Positions 56,730-64,000 of a DNA stretch of 64,000 nt are shown here, one piece after another; position 1 is the first letter of the stretch; each line of letters begins with the position of its first letter. The notes beneath the pieces are model-generated. The model worked only from the letters and a program-made list of their open reading frames with translations. It searched no databases and had not been told where the DNA came from. The translations under genes were made by a program, and so were the position numbers. Source of the DNA: Pseudoalteromonas peptidolytica (GTDB taxonomy: Bacteria > Pseudomonadota > Gammaproteobacteria > Enterobacterales > Alteromonadaceae); NCBI RefSeq assembly GCF_012641745.1, contig NZ_WEHZ01000022.1, positions 1 to 64,000 of the forward strand, written 5' to 3'.

Positions 56730-57575
56730 ATGAGATGTTACCTATACGTACTATTTTTCCTACTTTGTTTTTCTCAATATATACATGGAAGTGAAGTCCA
56801 TAAAAAAATCCAACTTGCTTCGATATATCAAGGTGATGAGGATATCTCTGCATACCTGGTAAGTGAAAAGTTTGATGGAGTTCGAGCCATTTGGAATGGT
56901 CATCAACTACTTACTCGTGGTGGTCATGTCATTAATGCGCCAAAGTGGTTTACCCAAAAGTTACCGAGCGTTTGGTTAGACGGTGAGTTGTGGGCAGGGT
57001 ATAACAACTTTGCATTTGTCAGTGCAGTGGCTAGGCGACACGCTCCAAATGAGGAGCATTGGCGTCAAGTTACCTATTATGTGTTTGATGCGCCAGATCC
57101 TAAAGAGGAATTTCAAAAGCGGAACGAGCGCTATGTTAAGCTAATAAACGATATTCAAGTGGCACATGTTAAGCCAGTTGAACAACACGTGTTTACCTCT
57201 GTTGAAATGCTTAACGACTATTATCATGGCGTGTTAAAACGCGGTGGTGAAGGGGTTATATTACACTCGAAAACAGCAAAACATGAAGATGGGCGAACGA
57301 AAAATCTATTGAAATACAAACCTCACTTGGATGATGAGGCGATAGTGATTAAACACCTACCTGGTAAGGGAAAATATCGAGGGATGATGGGGTCTTTGTT
57401 AGTGAGAGATGCTAATGGAAATGAATTTAGAATAGGGTCAGGCTTTAGTGACGAGCAAAGGGCATCGCCGCCTCCAATAGGCAGTCAAGTGACGTATCGA
57501 TATCAAGGCTTTACAAAGTTTGGTAAGCCCCGTTTTGCACGCTTTTTAAGAGTGAGACCAGTTATAACACCATGA
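56730..57575 (+). CDS. exported ATP-dependent DNA ligase (LigE-type)
   Basis: This 281-residue ligase has a signal peptide (MRCYLYVLFFLLCF..., cleavage near IHG-SE), a nucleotidyltransferase domain with adenylated Lys in K-F-D-G-V-R-A and motif EGVILHS, motif V KYKP, and a C-terminal OB domain (GSLLVRDANGNEFRIGSGF). No DNA-binding domain is added, as in minimal Lig E. It would act in the periplasm, perhaps sealing nicks in incoming DNA. AAGGA precedes ATG 56730; an earlier in-frame ATG at 56676 would bury the signal peptide. Confidence 0.87.
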   Translation: MRCYLYVLFFLLCFSQYIHGSEVHKKIQLASIYQGDEDISAYLVSEKFDGVRAIWNGHQLLTRGGHVINAPKWFTQKLPSVWLDGELWAGYNNFAFVSAVARRHAPNEEHWRQVTYYVFDAPDPKEEFQKRNERYVKLINDIQVAHVKPVEQHVFTSVEMLNDYYHGVLKRGGEGVILHSKTAKHEDGRTKNLLKYKPHLDDEAIVIKHLPGKGKYRGMMGSLLVRDANGNEFRIGSGFSDEQRASPPPIGSQVTYRYQGFTKFGKPRFARFLRVRPVITP

Positions 57576-57658
57576 AATATGGTGGCATTTGTGGCATAAC
57601 AGATAGTAGAAAATAGTAGGGAAGATAGCGAGGGTAGCTCGCTATCAAAGCAGTTGGC

Positions 57659-58228
57659 TTATTCTGCGCGGCCCATAAATTTAGACTCAGCAGTATTGAT
57701 CTTAATCTTGTCACCACTAGAAATGTGCTCAGGAACCTGAACAACAAGACCTGTAGTCAGTGTTGCGGGCTTTGTTCTTGCACTCGCAGAGGCACCTTTG
57801 ATTGAAGGAGAAGTATCTTCAATTACAAGCTCTACACTTGAAGGTAAGTCGATAGAAACTGGCATCCCTTGCACCACAACAACAGACAAACCTTTGGTTG
57901 ACTCATCAATAAACAACAGTTGCTCTGCAATAGAGTCTTTGTTTAAGTGGTAAGGGGTGTAGTCTTCTTCGTCCATAAATACGTATTCGTCACCATCAAC
58001 GTACGATAGCATTGCAGGACGGCGATTTAGGTCGGCTAAAGTTAGCATTTCTTCCGCTTTGAAGGTTTCATCGACTTTTGAGTTATCTACAACATCGTAC
58101 ATACGCATGCGGTACAGGCTTCCACCAGCACGACCTTGTGGTACTGAACGTTCAATATCACGAACAATCATTACACGACCATTGTACTCGATCGCGGCAT
58201 GTTTTTTTATTTCACTTGCCTTTGGCAT
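57659..58228 (-). CDS. efpL: elongation factor P-like protein EfpL (YeiP)
   Basis: This 189-residue EF-P paralogue has three beta-barrel domains. The long YeiP-type signature segments [19 protein letters not shown] and [19 protein letters not shown] are intact. The tip loop reads [13 protein letters not shown], carrying Arg rather than the modified Lys of EF-P; E. coli EfpL has a related Arg loop. It relieves ribosome stalling at certain Pro-containing motifs. Confidence 0.93.
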   Translation of the reverse strand: MPKASEIKKHAAIEYNGRVMIVRDIERSVPQGRAGGSLYRMRMYDVVDNSKVDETFKAEEMLTLADLNRRPAMLSYVDGDEYVFMDEEDYTPYHLNKDSIAEQLLFIDESTKGLSVVVVQGMPVSIDLPSSVELVIEDTSPSIKGASASARTKPATLTTGLVVQVPEHISSGDKIKINTAESKFMGRAE

Positions 58229-58311
58229 AGCTTGCTTCCTAATACAAATAAAGTTGGCACAATATAATCATTTTTCGACATTTTGGCGAGGTTCAAAGCT
58301 ATCTGAAAACC

Positions 58312-59643
58312 TTAAATACCGTATAAAGTTTTCATGTCCGCGTACTTTACGCCAAAGTGCTGATCAAACCAGCGGTTAATATAGTCGTGTTTTGGTTCTA
58401 ATTTTGCGCATCGTAAAATATTTTCACCCTTATTGGTACCAAGTGCTTGACCACAGTAGTTTTGCTTCCAAGTTAAAGTTAAATCTTGAGAAAACTGCTC
58501 AATTAATCCATCTAAAGTCTTTTCAGTGATGTGAGCAAGGTTAAGAAAATCCGGAGATAGCGGTGTAATATCAAGCTGCTCAAAATCAGCCTGATGTGAG
58601 CGAGTTTTGTTTTGTTTGCTATCGCTGGCATTCCCTTTGATATAACGACTAGCTAAATTGGCTTCATAGCTAATATTAATGTCAAATTTCTCATCATAGA
58701 CAGTGACTGGGTATGCAAACTCTCTAGTGACTTCGGTGGTGTGGGTTTTATCGGGATTATTAGGATCTGTGCGCTCAACTTCCTGCTGATAGTGTTTTCG
58801 TTGAATATGTTGATTACTGACACGATAATAATCGGCGTCAGCATACAATGTTAACGAGAGCTGTTGAGCACCTTGATTGTAAAACCACAGGCTATTATTG
58901 AAAGTCGCGTTAAGGTCAGAAATAAAAGTGCCATATTGTCCTTTAATGGAATTGCCAAACCGTAGACCAATATCAATACGTTCACGTATATTCATTGCAA
59001 AATAACGACTGTTGTCTTGCTTATCTACCGTTAAACGTTTTGGGGTTTGCCATGCTAAACAGTACTTTTCAGTGAAGCTTTTTAAATAGAAGCGCTGTCC
59101 GCTGACCTGCTTTGCGAGCGTATCGCACTTCACCTGTGCTTGGATGCTTAGCGTGTCATAATAGCTGCTCATGGCGCTTGCTAATTGCGCGTTACTGATC
59201 AAATGACGGTGGTTGTGTTCAAATAACTTAAACCTATCTGGGTAGGGCGTGTTAGACAATGAACCGGCTTCGTCGAGTAGCCACAGCCTGGCGTAATCAA
59301 GTTCTTCTCTTTGGGTATTTGCCATTGCACCATTTGGCTTCATTTGCCACTCTGCTTGATTTCTCACTATTTCTTCTAGCCTGGTAGCTGCGGCAGTATA
59401 ATTATTTGCCAAGCGTAGCATGCGAACATCAATCAATCCTTTGTCTATCAGCTTATCTCTAGCGAGTGTTAAACCTTGCTTTGCTTCAAGATCTTCAGGA
59501 TCTTCTGCTAGAGCTTGTGAATAGTACTCCGCCGCTTGGCGGTACATTCCCGCTTCGTAAAGTTTATTGCCTTTATAAACCAGCGATTTACAGCCGCTGA
59601 TAGCTGTTAATATTGCAATGATGATGGCGGTTTTCTTGATCAT
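58312..59643 (-). CDS. TPR-containing lipoprotein, unknown function
   Basis: This protein of about 443 residues has a lipoprotein signal ending I-S-G-C near residue 17. Two TPR-like repeats follow (LYEAGMYRQAAEYYSQALAEDP and the next LEAKQGLTLARDKL), then a long alpha/beta region with no family I recognise. The ATG at 59643 has GGAAT upstream; an earlier in-frame start at 59664 would precede the signal peptide. It probably acts at the periplasmic face of a membrane. Confidence 0.7.
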   Translation of the reverse strand: MIKKTAIIIAILTAISGCKSLVYKGNKLYEAGMYRQAAEYYSQALAEDPEDLEAKQGLTLARDKLIDKGLIDVRMLRLANNYTAAATRLEEIVRNQAEWQMKPNGAMANTQREELDYARLWLLDEAGSLSNTPYPDRFKLFEHNHRHLISNAQLASAMSSYYDTLSIQAQVKCDTLAKQVSGQRFYLKSFTEKYCLAWQTPKRLTVDKQDNSRYFAMNIRERIDIGLRFGNSIKGQYGTFISDLNATFNNSLWFYNQGAQQLSLTLYADADYYRVSNQHIQRKHYQQEVERTDPNNPDKTHTTEVTREFAYPVTVYDEKFDINISYEANLASRYIKGNASDSKQNKTRSHQADFEQLDITPLSPDFLNLAHITEKTLDGLIEQFSQDLTLTWKQNYCGQALGTNKGENILRCAKLEPKHDYINRWFDQHFGVKYADMKTLYGI

Positions 59644-60071
59644 AATATCATTCCATTCGCGCAAAAAGTTCCATAAGCACAGTTATTTATTTTTGGTATC
59701 TACTGAGTCGGTATACAGACAGCCTGCTCTCAGCTTCTTATCAGTTTATAATACAGGGTTCTGGCGAAATCTACATCATTGAATTGTTAAGATTTTGTTT
59801 TGTCGCAACGGTTTTTGTGGTCAAAATAACCTCAACCGACAAAGGTCGCTAGTTGTTAACATATAGCCGAAACGAAAAGCAGAGAAGGGGTAGTAATCTT
59901 TGAAGTCTCACGGTGTTGGTTTGTTATCCTTTTGACTGGTTTCGACGCCCATCCATGGGCTACGACATACTTTTCTTTGATTCCTAAAGAGTTGTTGCGC
60001 GAAAGAAAGGGCACTCCCCACATCACATGGACTCCTCAGTAAATTGCCAATATGAACGTCACCGTGGTGTA
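59644..60071. other. intergenic region upstream of repeat R8
   Basis: No supported gene. GCCCAT-CC-ATGGGC (about 59949-59962) forms a short hairpin. AGTAAATTGCCAA at 60038-60050 has an exact inverted partner at 60331-60343 on the far side of repeat R8. Confidence 0.4.
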
Positions 60072-60281
60072 ATACCAATTTGACTTAATATTTGCTCAAT
60101 TTGAAGGAGTAAACCTGACGCTAACCGCGTTAAAAATTTCTTATTTAGAACAACTAAATAGCAAAATTTTTGCCTTGCCTATATGGATGTAGGTACCTTG
60201 GCGATAGCAGGACGCGGTAGCGGAGTTATCGACAAGATTTTCTCGCCTCAAAATAGGCCACTTAATTAAGCAAATTGGTAT
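60072..60281 (+). repeat. dispersed palindromic repeat, copy R8 (full length)
   Basis: This 210-bp copy is nearly identical to R5 over its length: ATACCAATTTGACTTAAT to ATTAAGCAAATTGGTAT, with all internal hairpins. It sits within a 13-bp inverted repeat (60038/60331). Confidence 0.95.
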
Positions 60282-60579
60282 AAGAGCCATCCTTGGCTCT
60301 GTTGCCGCTTTTCACGCATCCAATGACTTGTTGGCAATTTACTTTCGGGTGTGATGAGGGAGGAAAACGGTGCTGAGAGCCTTTTTGGTATTCGCAAGCT
60401 ACTTAGCTGCTTTTAATAGAAAAAACCTGAACGCACGGCCAATACCACACCAGAAAAACATAACAGCTCGGCGGGTAAACCACCTCCCACAAAACTATTG
60501 GCACCGTGGACTAAGTTTGATTAAATCTGATTAATCAAACCCGAAAGGTAAAGCTAACTCTTGTTAAACCAAGATAAGG
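60282..60579. other. intergenic region with hairpins downstream of the GST gene
   Basis: No supported gene. GAGCC-ATCCTT-GGCTC follows repeat R8, GTTTGATTAA/TTAATCAAAC at 60515-60540 is a perfect 10-bp hairpin, and a bulged stem CCAAGATAAG/CTTATCTTGG (about 60572-60602) overlaps the last codons of the GST gene and may terminate it. Confidence 0.4.
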
Positions 60580-61446
60580 TTACCGAGTTAACTTATCTTG
60601 GGTTTTGGTATCAAAGTCGCTGGCGTCATGCCTTTCATGCAGTTGTTCATGAGGCTCTCCCCACGTTCGGTTGACCATCTTTCCACGCTTCACAGCTTCT
60701 CTTGATGCGATTTCACCTGCCCAGCGGATCACGTGCTCATAGCCATTGACGTCTAGAAATTCAGCGGCACCATAAAGGTGGCCTTGAGCGAGTACACCGT
60801 ACCACGGCCAAATTGCTATATCCGCTATGGTATATTCATCACCGCAGATATACCGCCTAGTCGCTAGGTGCTGATTGAGTAAGTCTAGTTGGCGCTTGAC
60901 CTCCATGGTATAGCGGTTAATCGGGTATTCGTAATGTTCTGGCGCATAAGCATAAAAATGGCCAAACCCACCTCCAAGTAAAGGGGCAGCTCCCATTTGC
61001 CAAAATAACCAATTTAAGCATTCTGTTCTTTTGGCTGCGTCTAGAGGTATGAATTTTTGGAACTTTTCAGCTAAGTAAAGCAAGATTGAGCCCGACTCAA
61101 ATACCTTGGTTGGTTCATCTGTGCTGATATCGAGTAAAGCTGGGATCTTAGAGTTAGGGTTAAGTGCAACGAATCCTGAGCTAAACTGCTCGCCTTCTAT
61201 TATATCAATTAAAAAAGCATCGTATTCAGCTTCTTCTACGCCTGCGGCAAGTAATTCTTCAAGTAAAACTGTCACTTTTACGCCATTTGGTGTGGCAAGA
61301 GAGTAGAATTGTAGAGGATGTTTGCCTTGCGGTAGGGACTTTTCGAATCTCGCGCCTGCGGTGGGGCGGTTAATATTAGCAAACTTACTGCCATCACCAC
61401 TTTGCCATTGCCAAACCTTTGGTGGGGTATAACCCTTTTTACTCAT
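60580..61446 (-). CDS. yghU: glutathione S-transferase family, disulfide-bond oxidoreductase YghU-like
   Basis: This 288-residue Nu-class GST-like protein follows E. coli YghU along its whole length: FANINRPTAGARFEKSLPQGKHPLQ, TPNGVKVTVLLEELLAAGV, NPNSKIPALLD, FESGSILLYLAEKF, and the end NEQLHERHDASDF-like segment. It binds glutathione and reduces disulfides or peroxides. It appears monocistronic. Confidence 0.92.
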   Translation of the reverse strand: MSKKGYTPPKVWQWQSGDGSKFANINRPTAGARFEKSLPQGKHPLQFYSLATPNGVKVTVLLEELLAAGVEEAEYDAFLIDIIEGEQFSSGFVALNPNSKIPALLDISTDEPTKVFESGSILLYLAEKFQKFIPLDAAKRTECLNWLFWQMGAAPLLGGGFGHFYAYAPEHYEYPINRYTMEVKRQLDLLNQHLATRRYICGDEYTIADIAIWPWYGVLAQGHLYGAAEFLDVNGYEHVIRWAGEIASREAVKRGKMVNRTWGEPHEQLHERHDASDFDTKTQDKLTR

Positions 61447-61538
61447 TTGATGAACTCCTTCTGTGACTGTCCTTATTGATTATAGAGCTTAGAAGTGAAA
61501 TGAAAATGAACAAGCTCTTTTTGTAAAATGCTTGAGTA

Positions 61539-61727
61539 ATACCAATTTGAAGGAGTCAATCTGACGTTAACAGCGTTACAAATTTCTTATTTAGAACAAC
61601 TAAATAGCAAAATTTTCGCCTTGCCTACACGGATGTAGGTACCTTGGCGATAGCAGGACGCGGTAGCTGGGTTATCGATAAGGTTTTCTCGCCTCAAAAT
61701 AGACCACTTAACTAAGATAATTGGTAT
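61539..61727 (+). repeat. dispersed palindromic repeat, copy R9 (short deletion)
   Basis: This copy begins ATACCAATTTGAAGGAG: the 20 bp between the two CAATTT motifs of the full element are missing, as expected from recombination between those direct repeats. The rest is complete and ends AATTGGTAT. Confidence 0.93.
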
Positions 61728-61758
61728 AATTTAAAGTAATAACAAGATTAAAAGACAA

Positions 61759-61784
61759 AAAAATGCCGATCTATGATCGGCATT
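61759..61784 (-). terminator. terminator of the protease remnant
   Basis: AATGCCGATC and GATCGGCATT form a perfect stem with a T7 run on the minus strand, just after the remnant's stop codon. Confidence 0.9.
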
Positions 61785-61801
61785 GTCGAATTGGTTGGGA
61801 G

Positions 61802-62018
61802 TTAAAACACCACAGTTTGGGTCGTCGAGCAGGTTGTTTTACTACTTTGCTCACATATTGAGTAGCTATGATACCGCTACCTTTAACACTGATGCTGTCT
61901 GTGTAGCTATTATCGTTGCTAGTTGTGACAATTTTACTACCATCGCGATAAATATCGGCTTTTGACGTACCTACACCACTCCAATTTAGGTCTACATGGC
62001 TTGTAACCGAAAGTAATA
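61802..62018 (-). pseudogene. C-terminal remnant of a secreted protease (Ig/FnIII-like tail domain)
   Basis: On the minus strand the frame reads HVDLNWSGVGTSKADIYRDG then SYTDSISVKGSG, a beta-sandwich tail domain common at the C-terminus of secreted serine proteases of marine Alteromonadales. A frameshift near the Ser-Gly follows: in the next frame the expected ending Y-S-I-C-E-Q-S-S-K-T-T-C-S-T-T-Q-T-V-V-F-stop appears, with the typical Cys pair. Only this tail and its terminator survive; the upstream side is cut by repeat R10 at 62019. Confidence 0.7.
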
Positions 62019-62145
62019 ATACCAATTAGCCATAATATTTGCTCAATTTGAAGGAGTAAATCTGACGCTAACAGGACGCGGTAGCGGTGCTATCGACAAA
62101 ATTTTCTCGCTTGAAAATAGAACACTTAATCAAAATAATTGGTAT
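62019..62145 (+). repeat. dispersed palindromic repeat, copy R10 (internally deleted)
   Basis: This copy runs ATACCAATTAGCC to AATAATTGGTAT. The middle is lost between GACGCTAAC and CAGGACGCGGTAG, removing the hairpin-rich core. It truncates the protease remnant on its left. Confidence 0.92.
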
Positions 62146-62204
62146 AACCTTCTCAACTATCAACGTCCTAATAAGCTCACAGGGCCGCCACTGAGTAATT
62201 ACTA

Positions 62205-63383
62205 TTAAGTGGCGCTATGAAGCTGGTGGCGGTGTTTAGTTACCAATAGCGCTAAGAAAGGCAACGCGAGTAGAAGGTGCATTGCTAGTTGAGTTGGTGC
62301 CTTTAGTGCTAAAGGCTGACTCATTGTTGCGAGTAACCCCCCGCCACTCATTTGTAATACGCCAATAAGAGCAGAAGCTGTACCTGCTTGCTTTGCAAAC
62401 CCTGATAGAGCTTTGCCAGCCGCAGCACCTATGGTAAAAGCAAAGCCGATAGATGCTAAGTACATTGGTAATACAAAATGCATAATGTCAGTTTGTGGTA
62501 ACAACAATAGGATAACGCCACTGGTGCAAGAAATGCTTAATCCAAAAGTGAGGGATTTTTGACTGTTACGTTTAATAAAGTGTGGGGCGATAAAGCTTGC
62601 AGCAATACTAAATATTGCGTTACCAGTAAACCAAAAGGTAAAGTCAGACACACTGCCCCCCATTTTTGCCATGATCCAGCCCGGTGCTGAAATCACGAAG
62701 ACCAGCATTGCGGCCATACCAAGCATAGTGAGCATTGCGTTGTAAACAAAGGTGCTGCTATTTAGCATAGGTGTAAAGCGTCTTAGGTCTAGAATATGAC
62801 CACTGTAATGCGTGTCCTCTGGACGAGTTTCTTTATAAAGCAAGATGATGAGCAACAATCCAACTAAAGCAAATCCAGCCAAAAAACTAAAATTACTTTG
62901 CCAGCCAAATTCAACTGTAAGCCATGCACCAAGAATTGGCGCGAGGGCAGGGATAAAGCACACAATACCATTTAAGTAAGTGATCATCTGGCCGCTACCT
63001 TTATGGCCAAAGCTATCTCTGACAATCGCAAAAGCGCTGACGAAAGTGGCGCACGCGCCTAAGCCCTGCAAAACACGTGCGACCATCATTAATGACCACG
63101 TTGATACTGAGCTTGCCATGACTGCACCAATGGCAAACAAACTTATTCCAATAAGTGAAATTGGTTTACGACCATATTTGTCTGCTAATGGACCCGCGAT
63201 GAGTTGTCCTAAACCAACCGCTAACATATAAATACTAACAGTTTGCTGGATCTTATTTTCAGATACTTCAAGGCTAGCTTGCATATCAACAAAAGCAGGG
63301 AGGTACAGGTCGATACCTAATGGGCAAAAAATCACGAGTAGAGCAAGAATAAAAATTAGGGCTTTTGAGTTGGTTGCGGTCAT
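62205..63383 (-). CDS. MFS multidrug exporter, Bcr/CflA type
   Basis: This protein of about 392 residues has twelve membrane helices. The first-half motif A loop (AGPLADKYGRKPI) and motif C-type segments (GIVCFIPALAPILGAWL) mark a proton-driven drug exporter of the Bcr/CflA group. GGAG lies upstream of ATG 63383; an in-frame start at 63437 would add 18 polar residues. It is divergent from the DUF4442 gene. The substrate is unknown. Confidence 0.9.
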   Translation of the reverse strand: MTATNSKALIFILALLVIFCPLGIDLYLPAFVDMQASLEVSENKIQQTVSIYMLAVGLGQLIAGPLADKYGRKPISLIGISLFAIGAVMASSVSTWSLMMVARVLQGLGACATFVSAFAIVRDSFGHKGSGQMITYLNGIVCFIPALAPILGAWLTVEFGWQSNFSFLAGFALVGLLLIILLYKETRPEDTHYSGHILDLRRFTPMLNSSTFVYNAMLTMLGMAAMLVFVISAPGWIMAKMGGSVSDFTFWFTGNAIFSIAASFIAPHFIKRNSQKSLTFGLSISCTSGVILLLLPQTDIMHFVLPMYLASIGFAFTIGAAAGKALSGFAKQAGTASALIGVLQMSGGGLLATMSQPLALKAPTQLAMHLLLALPFLALLVTKHRHQLHSAT

Positions 63384-63547
63384 GATGTCTCCTTTTGGCC
63401 GCCATTGTATTGCGGAAAATTTGAAAAGACAGGACAAAGCGCCGATTTAGCAAATTTTTAAGATATTTGATTCTTTGTGCATTTTCGGTAGTTGATAAAC
63501 TGGTCAGATGTGTTAATTTTAAGCAAATTAATATTTTGATTCTACTT

Positions 63548-64000
63548 ATGTCTTCACCACTTCTAAAAATTTATAAAAGAATGAGTTGGTTGCCATTTGG
63601 CAAATGGATGTTTAGCAAAGCTGTTTGTCGTAAAGCACCTTACTTTGGCACCATCAAACCAAAAATAACACTGTTACAACCTGGAATATGTAAAGCGACA
63701 ATTAAGAACCGAAAAGCCATCCACAATCACATTGGAACGGTACATGCGATAGCGCAATGCAATCTTGCCGAGTTGTGCGCAGGTGTGATGACCGATGCCA
63801 CAATCAATCACAAGTCACATCGTTGGATCCCAAAGGGGATGACAGTACAATATTTGGCAAAAGCGGAAACTGATCTGCATGCGATCGCCAAAATTGAATA
63901 CCCTCGGACATGGGAAGACAAAGAAGAGTTAATTGTGCCTGTCGAAGTGTTCAGTAACTCTGGAGAAAAGGTATTTCACGCTGATATAAATATGTATATC
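63548..64000 (+). CDS. DUF4442-type hotdog-fold protein, truncated by the window edge
   Basis: An ATG at 63548 opens a frame that runs 151 codons to the end of the window without a stop. The product (MSSPLLKIYKRMSWLPFG..., FGTIKPKITLLQPG, KNRKAIHNHIGTVHAIAQCNLAEL, HRWIPKGMTVQYLAKA) matches DUF4442, a thioesterase-like hotdog family; N-H-I-G-T-V-H-A is its usual active-region segment. The natural length is about 160 residues, so only the tail is missing. The substrate is unknown, probably an acyl-CoA. Confidence 0.8.
   Translation, partial: MSSPLLKIYKRMSWLPFGKWMFSKAVCRKAPYFGTIKPKITLLQPGICKATIKNRKAIHNHIGTVHAIAQCNLAELCAGVMTDATINHKSHRWIPKGMTVQYLAKAETDLHAIAKIEYPRTWEDKEELIVPVEVFSNSGEKVFHADINMYI

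Noticed and set aside
59880..60060. Open minus-strand frame resembling short hypothetical proteins often called in such regions
   Set aside because: It has hairpin-rich repeat-like DNA, no start with a ribosome site and no domain; it is more likely another repeat sequence than a gene.

Overview
The window looks like chromosomal DNA of a marine gammaproteobacterium, most likely a Pseudoalteromonas-type member of the Alteromonadales. This is inferred from the gene set and gene order (rsxABCDGE-nth; lptD-surA-pdxA-rsmA-apaG-apaH; amgK-murU-djlA; nhaD; EfpL; a row of tRNA-Asn genes), the AT-rich composition, and a secreted-protease C-terminal remnant of a kind common in that genus. No prophage, CRISPR array, intact insertion sequence or obvious defence island was seen. 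The window is mostly housekeeping backbone with small mobile-element scars.

Layout. 1-4.8 kb: a DUF2726 protein, an exported PD40 beta-propeller protein, an IS110-type transposase scar, an esterase lipoprotein and a second endonuclease III paralogue. 4.8-11.9 kb: the complete rsxABCDGE-nth operon on the minus strand, with a long recent tandem repeat inside rsxC. 12.5-15.1 kb: a degenerate GGDEF/EAL membrane protein and four identical tRNA-Asn genes with a strong promoter. 15.1-16.2 kb: a gene-poor region with a LexA-like box, two facing DnaA boxes and two IHF-consensus sites, upstream of a MATE transporter-uvrB operon. 19.7-27.4 kb: a small outer-membrane barrel, a membrane protein, a tail-anchored winged-helix regulator, a cysteine-free Sir2 protein, an ankyrin-like protein, an HDOD protein, metK and tkt. 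27.5-37 kb: a chemoreceptor, then the apaH-apaG-rsmA-pdxA-surA-lptD cluster. 37-43.8 kb: amgK-murU-djlA (cell-wall sugar recycling and a J-domain co-chaperone), a DUF3530 protein, a DUF368/PopT-type lipid-carrier transporter, a 2OG-Fe(II) oxygenase and nhaD. 44-52.6 kb: phosphofructokinase, a YjbR-like protein, an active-looking GGDEF/EAL protein, a pitrilysin-type protease and SixA. 53-64 kb: a TonB-dependent receptor, a HAD phosphatase, a signal-peptide ATP-dependent DNA ligase, EfpL, a TPR lipoprotein, a YghU-type glutathione transferase, a protease remnant, an MFS exporter and a truncated DUF4442 protein.

The most striking feature not explained by genes is a dispersed palindromic repeat family (full length about 210 bp, ends ATACCAATT...AATTGGTAT). 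There are ten full, deleted or decayed copies. Several abut or supply the stop codon of a neighbouring gene. I found no clearly novel multi-gene system. The best leads are this repeat family, the DnaA/IHF/LexA site cluster upstream of the uvrB operon (possibly DARS1-like), the iron-sulfur-free endonuclease III paralogue and the zinc-site-free sirtuin.
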